Below, piece by piece: positions 1 to 7,252 of a stretch of DNA of 7,498 nt. The translations under genes and the position numbers were made by a program. Each line of letters opens with the position of its first letter. Positions within the stretch are counted from its first letter, which is position 1. Source of the DNA: JAABRU01 sp964505535. GTDB lineage: Bacteria > Desulfobacterota > Desulfobacteria > Desulfobacterales > Desulfococcaceae. The stretch is taken from NCBI GenBank assembly GCA_964505535.1, contig CAZDIU010000262.1:1-7498 (forward strand). Direction: 5' to 3'. The notes below the pieces were generated by a model. That model saw nothing but the letters and a program-made list of their open reading frames with translations. It had not been told where the DNA came from and did no database searches.

Positions 1-1
1 A

Positions 2-595
2 TCGATATTTTCATCGATATCGCAAACAGGATATTTGAAAGGAAAAAAAGTTGATGTGGGCAATCCGGGATCAGGGGCATTTGCCACCTGTGAGCTTTTC
101 CTGGAACATCTGGGCCTGTGGGACAGCATTGATCGCAAAACAATGGGATACAATGACGCGGCCGCTGCCTTCAGCAACAGAGAGGTGGATGCGTTCTGGC
201 TTTTTACGGCCTTTCCCAGCGGTGCGATCCTCATGGCCGCGCAGACAAATGACATTCGCATTCTTGATTTGGACACAGATGGGCAGCTTTCCGGATTTTA
301 TAAAAAATATCCCTATTTTTCAAAATTTTCCATTCCGGCAGGCACTTACCGGGGCATTGACACAGACGTGCCCACATTTCAGGACGCTGCCCTGTGGGTG
401 GCCGGTTCCGCAGTTTCCCCTGATGCGGTTTACCGTCTGCTTTCCCTCATTTTCGCAGAAGAGGGACTGAAACACATGGCCGGGCAGAAGAAAATCTTCA
501 GAGAGATGAGCATTGCCAATGGCATCAAAGACATTGTCACCCCGCTTCATCCGGGTGCTGAAAAATTCTGGAGGGAAAAAGGGGTGCTGAAGTAG
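2..595 (+). CDS. TAXI-family TRAP transporter solute-binding protein, C-terminal part (partial)
   Basis: The reading frame is open to the left edge, so the true start lies outside the window. The visible part (197 codons plus TAG) has a central LKGKKVDVGNPGSG segment, the hallmark ligand-binding loop of TAXI (TRAP-associated extracytoplasmic immunogenic) proteins. It is followed by the family-like stretches MGYNDAAAAFSNREVDAFW and GTYRGIDTDVPTFQDAALWV, and by a C-terminal end rich in helix (HPGAEKFWREKGVLK). TAXI proteins are periplasmic receptors that deliver small organic solutes, often carboxylates or amino acids, to a TRAP membrane permease; the ligand here cannot be read from sequence. 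A TTG at 35 could be mistaken for a start but falls inside the conserved domain. The signal peptide and any permease gene would lie upstream, outside the window. The gene converges on clpB and ends about 40 bp before a hairpin terminator. Confidence 0.85.
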   Translation, partial: SIFSSISQTGYLKGKKVDVGNPGSGAFATCELFLEHLGLWDSIDRKTMGYNDAAAAFSNREVDAFWLFTAFPSGAILMAAQTNDIRILDLDTDGQLSGFYKKYPYFSKFSIPAGTYRGIDTDVPTFQDAALWVAGSAVSPDAVYRLLSLIFAEEGLKHMAGQKKIFREMSIANGIKDIVTPLHPGAEKFWREKGVLK

Positions 596-632
596 TGTTT
601 TGCCAACTTCGATTTTATGTGCTGAGGTACAG

Positions 633-666
633 AAAAACCGGATTTTTTGGAAAAATCCGGTTTTTT
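633..666. terminator. Bidirectional intrinsic terminator between convergent genes
   Basis: The left arm AAAAACCGGATTTTT (633-647) and the right arm AAAAATCCGGTTTTT (651-665) are perfect reverse complements of 15 bp with a TGG loop. A T run closes the + side and the A run at 633-637 gives a T run on the - strand. It sits between the stop of the TAXI gene (595) and the stop of clpB (741), so one hairpin can end both transcripts. Confidence 0.88.
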
Positions 667-740
667 CAGATCGCAGTTATTCAGGGCTGACAGAGCATCA
701 GTGCGCTGTTTCAACTGAAATTGCAGGCCGGACAGGTTCT

Positions 741-3359
<2,619 letters not shown>

Positions 3360-3365
3360 ATATCA

Positions 3366-3370
3366 CTCCT
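3366..3370 (-). promoter_or_regulatory. Ribosome binding site of clpB
   Basis: The complement reads AGGAG, 6 nt before the ATG, which supports the start at 3359. Confidence 0.8.
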
Positions 3371-3410
3371 CTGTATTTATTACTTTTCAGATATATGAAT
3401 AAAAACTCAT

Positions 3411-3441
3411 ATTATAAAATATGCAAATTCTTCATTGTCAT
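3411..3441 (-). promoter_or_regulatory. Possible sigma-70 promoter for clpB
   Basis: On the - strand a perfect -10 TATAAT (3411-3416) lies 19 bp from ATGACA (3436-3441; 5 of 6 matches to the -35 consensus), in an AT-rich gap upstream of clpB. The spacer is longer than ideal, so the -35 is uncertain. A small inverted repeat (ATATGA 3393-3398, TCATAT 3408-3413) overlaps the -10. I see no sigma-32 type CTTGAAA/CCCCAT pair and no CIRCE element. clpB could also be read through from the gene upstream. Confidence 0.4.
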
Positions 3442-3478
3442 TAACTGAAAAATAATCATCTGCGTTTTGATGTCAAAT

Positions 3479-4495
3479 TCATTTCCCTACTTTTTCCGCT
3501 TCTTTTTTAAGCCGTTTGCTCAGCGCAGGCTGGGAGATTCCCAGCATCCGGGAGGCAATGGACTGATTGCCGTTGGCCCGTCTCATGGCCTCAGTGACCA
3601 GCAGATGGGTAATCTCCCGGATGGTCGGGAGTTCCCGGAGAGATTTGAAGGGGGAATTTTCATCCGGATCCAGTTCGCCAACCGTGCGCAGCCCTCTGTG
3701 ATCCCGGTCAATATAGGATTTGAACACATCCAGGGAAAGCACCTTGGACTTGTGCCTGCTCACAGCTTCAAAAACCATATCCCGCAGTTCCCGGATATTT
3801 CCCGGAAAAGTGTAAGTTTTCAGCAGGGTGAAAAGCTCTTTGGGCGGGGTCGGTCTTTTTTTCCGCAGGGTTCGCGCAGCTTCATTGAGAAAATGGTTGA
3901 CCAGAAGCGGAATATCCTCAGGCCGCTCCCGCAGAGACGGGACATGGATATGATGGGATCGGAGACTGAAATTCAGTTCCCTGCGGAATCTCCCTGTCCT
4001 CTGGAGGCCCCACAGATCCGTACTGGTGGCAGCCAGAAACTGTATATCAGCAGGTTTGGGAATCTTCCGATCCGGGGGCAGAAAATTGTCCTTATCCAGA
4101 AAATCCAGCAGATCAGACTGGGAAACCGGTCCGAGCAGGCCGATTTCATCCAGAAACAGCGTGCCTCCGGCTGCCTCCTCAATCATGCCCCGACGAAAGC
4201 GGTTTTCATCTGTGACTTTGCCGAAAAGAATTTCCGAAAAAACAGAATCATCAAAACTGGAACCGCTGATGGCCAGCAGTCTGCCGCTGCGTCCTCTGAC
4301 CGTGTGAATGGCTCTGGCAATGAGTTCCTTACCCACACCGCTTTCACCCGTAATCAGCACAGGGTGATCGGTTCCGGAAAGGGATTCGATATATTCAAAG
4401 ATCGAAAGCATTTCCGGATTGCAGGTGATGATATGGACAAAAGCATCTTTGTATCTGAGGGTATCTGCCATCATATTGTTTCCATTCCTTTTCAT
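3479..4495 (-). CDS. AAA+ transcriptional regulator with Fis-type HTH, sigma-54-activator-like but without GAFTGA
   Basis: The protein has 338 residues and no signal peptide, membrane segment, receiver, PAS or GAF domain. The AAA+ core (about 18-245) shows Walker A GESGVGKE (50-57), Walker B TLFLDEIG (112-119), a GRFRREL arginine-finger region (168-174) close to the family's FRxDLYYRL, PSLRERPEDIP (186-196), and sensor-2 GNIRELRD (232-239). A C-terminal Fis-like helix-turn-helix lies at about 305-332 (ANGNQSIASRMLGISQPALS). Sigma-54 activators carry GAFTGA in loop L1 between ELFG and the Walker B. Here LFG (90-92) runs into KVTDENRFRRGMIEEAAGG, so the motif is absent and the loop is shorter. 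It probably binds DNA and hydrolyses ATP but is unlikely to remodel sigma-54 holoenzyme; a TyrR- or Rhodobacter-NtrC-like mode is possible (inference). The first ATG has a weak leader; Met8 (4472-4474) follows an AAGGAATGGAAAC stretch and may be the true start. It is divergent from the acidic repeat protein and upstream of clpB on the same strand. Confidence 0.88.
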   Translation of the reverse strand: MKRNGNNMMADTLRYKDAFVHIITCNPEMLSIFEYIESLSGTDHPVLITGESGVGKELIARAIHTVRGRSGRLLAISGSSFDDSVFSEILFGKVTDENRFRRGMIEEAAGGTLFLDEIGLLGPVSQSDLLDFLDKDNFLPPDRKIPKPADIQFLAATSTDLWGLQRTGRFRRELNFSLRSHHIHVPSLRERPEDIPLLVNHFLNEAARTLRKKRPTPPKELFTLLKTYTFPGNIRELRDMVFEAVSRHKSKVLSLDVFKSYIDRDHRGLRTVGELDPDENSPFKSLRELPTIREITHLLVTEAMRRANGNQSIASRMLGISQPALSKRLKKEAEKVGK

Positions 4496-4540
4496 AATTC
4501 ATCATTGTCAACTGGCATTCCTGCCGGAGAAACTGAAATC

Positions 4541-4546
4541 ATTATA
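4541..4546 (-). promoter_or_regulatory. Possible -10 box for the AAA+ regulator gene
   Basis: The complement reads a perfect TATAAT about 45 nt upstream of the ATG at 4495. The sequence 17-18 bp further upstream (CTTTAG/GCTTTA, 4564-4570) is a poor -35, so any promoter here would be weak or activator-dependent. Confidence 0.35.
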
Positions 4547-4648
4547 ACCTGATCTATAGTTCACTAAAGCGAGGGAAAAATCAAGAAAATTTCATTTTTT
4601 TGTGAAAGAAAAGAGAACGTATGTTCAGAAAAACAAAAACCAAATATC

Positions 4649-4677
4649 TTGACACATTCCGGTGTATATGATATTTT
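4649..4677 (+). promoter_or_regulatory. Strong sigma-70-type promoter of the acidic repeat protein
   Basis: A perfect -35 TTGACA (4649-4654) is followed after exactly 17 bp by TATTTT (4672-4677), with a TGn extended -10 at 4669-4671. The start of transcription is expected near 4684. The spacer also holds a small inverted repeat ACAC(4652-4655)/GTGT(4662-4665). This placement excludes translation starts at 4662 (GTG) and 4668 (ATG), because they would lie upstream of the transcript. Confidence 0.7.
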
Positions 4678-4693
4678 CTGAAAAATTTCAGAA
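4676..4693. promoter_or_regulatory. 18-bp palindrome over the predicted transcription start; candidate operator
   Basis: TTCTGAAA (4676-4683) and TTTCAGAA (4686-4693) are perfect 8-bp inverted arms separated by AA. The site spans the end of the -10 and the predicted +1, the usual position for a repressor site. A further TTCAGAA half-site occurs at 4624-4630, just upstream of the -35. The divergent Fis-HTH regulator is one candidate binder (inference). Confidence 0.5.
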
Positions 4694-4772
4694 TTATATA
4701 CAGAATTTACCGAAAAAAAATCCTGTCAGGGCATTTGGGGAAAAACAGATTATCCAGGAAAGCGGGGCTGAC

Positions 4773-6752
4773 ATGAAGGAAAAAGAGACAACAGGTCTTG
4801 GCAATAACGGAACTGGGGAAAGCGATTCGGTTTTTCCGGAAGAGGATACACTGGATTTGCGCAACGCAATCATCATGACCCCGAAATTCACGGGCGGAAA
4901 AGAACCGGCAGAGACCGGATCCGGAAATATGCCGGACATGCGGGAGAATACAGAGGCCCGGCCTGAACAGGAGGAAGCCCTGCCAAGTTTCGGTGTTCCA
5001 AATTTCGTCCGGCTTGCAGCTTCGGATCTGTACGAAAAGACAGATACAGGAACCCTGCTTCTGTCTGAAACAGAAGACGGTGACAAATCCGGTGATGCAG
5101 ACAGGGAAAACATGACCATTGATCCCAATGCCACAACTGTGAGATCTCCTTTGGATGATACGCAGATCACAGGATACAGGACGTCTGAAAAAGATACCGG
5201 CACAAAGGACAGGAAAGAAAACGGGACTTTTTCCTTTGATCAAAGTACGATTATTGCGCCCGGAGGCAATCTGGATGCCATTCGTCTTTCAGATTCTGAG
5301 GAAGATAGGCCCCCAGATTTTCCGGATATCCGAAAAGACAGGGAAATGCTCATTTCGGAACTGGCTTTTGAGCAGGAAGAGACAGAGAAACCGAAACTTG
5401 CTGAAGACGGTTCTGTTTTCAATCCGGATGCGGCGGATATTTTCAGAACACGGACTGATCTGGATTTTGATTTTGTCCGCAGGGAAGAGGAATCTGAGGA
5501 CAGGACTGACCTGCTCTCTGATGTAAATGCCGAAACACTGGTTGATCCGCAGTCAGACCAACAGTCCCTGAAAATCATGTCACTGGGTGATTCGGATGAA
5601 AAAATTCTAAATGATTCCAAAGATAAAGCGGGTCTCATGACTGATGCGGACAGATCAGAAGATCAGGCAGATTTCCTTGGTGCGGCCTTTCTTACCGAAA
5701 TTCCGGAGGAGGCAGATGTGGATCCGGATGCCCTCACCGTGATTGTGCCCCGGGCAGAGTTTGAAGAACCGGGGCAGAGAGAAAACGGAAAAACAGCAAA
5801 GGTCAAATCTGAAAACGGGACCGTGGAAAAGGATGAGGAGCAAACTTTTGATCTTTCCCATATGCTTCAGGCTGATATGCTTCAGGCCGATATGCACCCG
5901 GAAACGAAAGATGAATCTGTTTTTGATTTGGATGCCAAAACCGTCATTGCTCCGGACTCCGCTTTTGGAAATCCGAATGCTGAGGATGAACCGATTCTTG
6001 AACTGGGGGCTGAAGCCATCATTGACACGGAAGATGAAATCCCACTGGAACTCGGAGCGGAAACTGCCATATCCCAAAGCGGGGAGTATTTTGATCCGGA
6101 TGCGGAAACAGTTGTGGCCTCTGCCGCAGATATTCTGGGATTGACATCAGGAAATCTGCTGGAACCACCTTCAGAAGCAGATACCGCAGACCGGGATAAA
6201 GAAATGGATGAACTGCTGATCCGGGATGCGGATGAAGAGCTTTCTGATCTGGACAGCATTCTGGATATATCCGATGCCGAAGTGGTGTCGGATGACAGAG
6301 AGGAACCGGAATCAGCCGGGAAAGACAGAAATTTTTCCCCGGAAGAAAGCCTGTCCGCAATGGATATTCTCAACAGCATGGGCAGTTCGGAAAAAAGGGA
6401 AGAATATGGCGGTGCGGACAATACCATCGGACTGCTGGACAGACTCAATGCCGAAAATGCAGGACAAACGGTTCCGGAAGATGATTATTTTCCTATGAGA
6501 GAGGCAGAAGCCGGGCCTGCGCGGGCAAAGAAAATCAGCAAAAGTATCAGGACGGATACGGAAAGCAAACCGGATAATAAGGAAATAGCAAAGCAGACTC
6601 CGGACATGTCTGCGGAAATGACAGTGAAGGAAGAAAGCGAACCTGTTTATGACAGTCTGGCCGGAAAGTATTATTTTTCCCTGTCTCCGGCTCAGATAGA
6701 GGCCACTCTTGAAAGAATCATCAACAGAATTTTCTCCGAGCGCATCGAATAA
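4773..6752 (+). CDS. Acidic low-complexity protein with repeated DPDAxTVIAP-like motifs; C-terminal helix cut by TAA
   Basis: I do not recognise a named family. I choose ATG 4773 (659 residues) because the in-frame starts at 4662 and 4668 lie inside the promoter; GGGG (4764-4767) and AGGAA (4756-4760) are the only ribosome-site candidates. The protein is very rich in Asp and Glu, probably largely disordered, and has no signal peptide or membrane segment, so it is likely cytoplasmic. About ten degenerate motifs are scattered along it, best seen as IDPNATTVRSP, VDPDALTVIVP, FDLDAKTVIAP and FDPDAETVVAS, with looser copies such as FSFDQSTIIAP and LELGAETAIS. A folded-looking C-terminus follows a YYFSLSP turn: QIEATLERIINRIFSERIE, an amphipathic helix like those ending some deltaproteobacterial response-regulator-associated proteins (from memory, not checked). 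TAA 6750-6752 stops it mid-helix and the pattern continues in frame beyond. The motifs resemble the TVIxP threonine segments of FHA or Ser/Thr-kinase-linked proteins, so a phosphorylated scaffold is possible but unproven. Confidence 0.8.
   Translation: MKEKETTGLGNNGTGESDSVFPEEDTLDLRNAIIMTPKFTGGKEPAETGSGNMPDMRENTEARPEQEEALPSFGVPNFVRLAASDLYEKTDTGTLLLSETEDGDKSGDADRENMTIDPNATTVRSPLDDTQITGYRTSEKDTGTKDRKENGTFSFDQSTIIAPGGNLDAIRLSDSEEDRPPDFPDIRKDREMLISELAFEQEETEKPKLAEDGSVFNPDAADIFRTRTDLDFDFVRREEESEDRTDLLSDVNAETLVDPQSDQQSLKIMSLGDSDEKILNDSKDKAGLMTDADRSEDQADFLGAAFLTEIPEEADVDPDALTVIVPRAEFEEPGQRENGKTAKVKSENGTVEKDEEQTFDLSHMLQADMLQADMHPETKDESVFDLDAKTVIAPDSAFGNPNAEDEPILELGAEAIIDTEDEIPLELGAETAISQSGEYFDPDAETVVASAADILGLTSGNLLEPPSEADTADRDKEMDELLIRDADEELSDLDSILDISDAEVVSDDREEPESAGKDRNFSPEESLSAMDILNSMGSSEKREEYGGADNTIGLLDRLNAENAGQTVPEDDYFPMREAEAGPARAKKISKSIRTDTESKPDNKEIAKQTPDMSAEMTVKEESEPVYDSLAGKYYFSLSPAQIEATLERIINRIFSERIE
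4848..6122 (+). repeat. Array of about ten dispersed degenerate peptide motifs ([D/E]-x-[D/N/G]-A-x-T-[V/I]-[V/I]-A-P)
   Basis: Copies are coded at about 4848-4883 (LDLRNAIIMTP), 5112-5150 (IDPNATTVRSP), 5229-5261 (FSFDQSTIIAP), 5412-5450 (FNPDAADIFRT), 5517-5549 (VNAETLVDP), 5712-5750 (VDPDALTVIVP), 5916-5954 (FDLDAKTVIAP), 5991-6029 (LELGAEAIIDT), 6039-6077 (LELGAETAISQ) and 6084-6122 (FDPDAETVVAS). Spacing is irregular, from under 10 to about 90 residues. A hydrophobic residue, an acidic or Pro pair, Ala and often a Thr followed by two beta-branched residues are the shared features. Confidence 0.65.
5862..5891 (+). repeat. 15-bp tandem duplication in the acidic protein gene
   Basis: ATGCTTCAGGCTGAT (5862-5876) is followed directly by ATGCTTCAGGCCGAT (5877-5891), one mismatch. 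It codes MLQADMLQAD, and one silent change separates the copies, so it is a fairly recent in-frame duplication. Confidence 0.85.
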
Positions 6753-6848
6753 GTGCTCAGAGAAGTTGTGGGAAAGGCTGTTGAGCAGGAAATAAAGAAG
6801 TTCAGGGAGGGAATCATTGAAAACATTGCCGATGGCGATAAAATGTAG
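6753..6848 (+). pseudogene. In-frame continuation of the acidic protein beyond TAA (31 codons to TAG)
   Basis: Directly after TAA 6750-6752 the same frame stays open for 31 codons and ends with TAG 6846-6848. It codes VLREVVGKAVEQEIKKF and then REGIIENIADGDKM. The hydrophobic spacing (VL, VV, AV, I, F, II, I) continues the helix before the stop with the same Lys/Glu-rich character, which chance intergenic DNA rarely gives. The likely explanations are a recent nonsense change (for example AAA, CAA or GAA to TAA), a sequencing error, or stop read-through. A separate 31-codon gene starting at GTG 6753 is less likely because no good ribosome site precedes it. Confidence 0.6.
6817..6844 (+). promoter_or_regulatory. 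Possible promoter for the small antitoxin-like gene
   Basis: TTGAAA (6817-6822) and TAAAAT (6839-6844) are separated by 16 bp, each 5 of 6 to consensus. Transcription would begin near 6851, placing the hairpin at 6869-6900 in the leader. The match overlaps sequence that reads as coding in the interrupted frame, so it may be chance. Confidence 0.35.
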
Positions 6849-6868
6849 GAGACAGAAAAGCAGCCGAG

Positions 6869-6900
6869 GAATAACCTGCTGATGAATCAGCAGGTTATTC
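6869..6900. repeat. Perfect 14-bp inverted repeat (stem-loop) without a T tract
   Basis: GAATAACCTGCTGA (6869-6882) and TCAGCAGGTTATTC (6887-6900) are perfect reverse complements around a TGAA loop. No T run follows on either strand, so a simple intrinsic terminator is unlikely. It lies 16 bp before the ribosome site of the next gene, where it could act as a weak or factor-assisted terminator, an RNA stabiliser or a protein-binding site. Confidence 0.75.
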
Positions 6901-6915
6901 ATACCTGAACAGGGA

Positions 6916-6922
6916 AGAGGAG
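6916..6922 (+). promoter_or_regulatory. Ribosome binding site of the antitoxin-like gene
   Basis: AGAGGAG lies 7 nt before ATG 6930, the best ribosome site on the + strand in the window, and fixes the start. Confidence 0.8.
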
Positions 6923-6929
6923 TTGAAAA

Positions 6930-7181
6930 ATGATAAGCAGGGAAATCATCAAATCTGAAATCAGCAGGGTGCAGGATCAATATCCTGAAGTGCTGTATCA
7001 TATCGTAAATGCTTTTGAATCTGTACCTGTATCAAAGCAGGAGAATACGGAAAGCGATTCCAACCAGTTTATTGATCAGGAATGGATTTCATTTGTTGAA
7101 AGCACATACAGATGCCTGTCAGACGATCCTTTGGAGAGAGGGGAACAGGGCTATTTTGAGATTCGGGAGGCTGTGAATTGA
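6930..7181 (+). CDS. Small antitoxin-like hypothetical protein (83 aa)
   Basis: The protein has 83 residues. An N-terminal amphipathic helical part (ISREIIKSEISRVQDQYPE, then VLYHIVNAF) is followed by a polar linker (about 34-48) and a C-terminal tail EWISFVESTYRCLSDDPLERG ending YFEIREAVN. The helix-linker-tail layout, and the tail style (EW.xFVExTYxCLxDDPxERxxQGxxEIREA, as I remember it from small genes placed ahead of PIN-domain toxins in cyanobacteria and deltaproteobacteria), suggest a type II antitoxin. I could not check this by search. A strong ribosome site precedes it. Its TGA overlaps a TTG (7178-7180) that opens an 8-codon frame reading LKYLLDSG, like a PIN toxin start, so the toxin may be lost. 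It contains no membrane segment and should be cytoplasmic. Confidence 0.6.
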   Translation: MISREIIKSEISRVQDQYPEVLYHIVNAFESVPVSKQENTESDSNQFIDQEWISFVESTYRCLSDDPLERGEQGYFEIREAVN

Positions 7182-7204
7182 AATATCTGCTTGATTCTGG
7201 CTGA
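7178..7204 (+). pseudogene. Possible remnant of a PIN-domain (VapC-like) toxin start
   Basis: TTG 7178-7180 overlaps the antitoxin-like stop in the TTGA arrangement common in toxin-antitoxin pairs. The frame codes LKYLLDSG and stops at TGA 7202-7204. MKYLLDT/S is a typical first strand of PIN domains and contains their first catalytic Asp. Only eight residues support this and no further PIN motif was seen in any forward frame downstream, so coincidence is quite possible. Confidence 0.2.
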
Positions 7205-7252
7205 ATATGGACAGTGATGAAATTATAAACAATTTAAAACAGGAACAAACAC

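Noticed and set aside
4511..4530. TGGCATTCCTGCC as a sigma-54 promoter
   Set aside because: The GG to GC spacing is 7 rather than 10 bases and TTGCA is missing; it is only a short inverted repeat GGCA/TGCC.
3467..4552. 361-codon open frame on the + strand opposite the AAA+ regulator
   Set aside because: The - strand frame shows all AAA+ and Fis-HTH motifs; the + frame shows none and is a shadow.
6750..6752. Stop recoding as selenocysteine or pyrrolysine
   Set aside because: The codon is TAA; selenocysteine uses TGA and pyrrolysine uses TAG, so neither applies.
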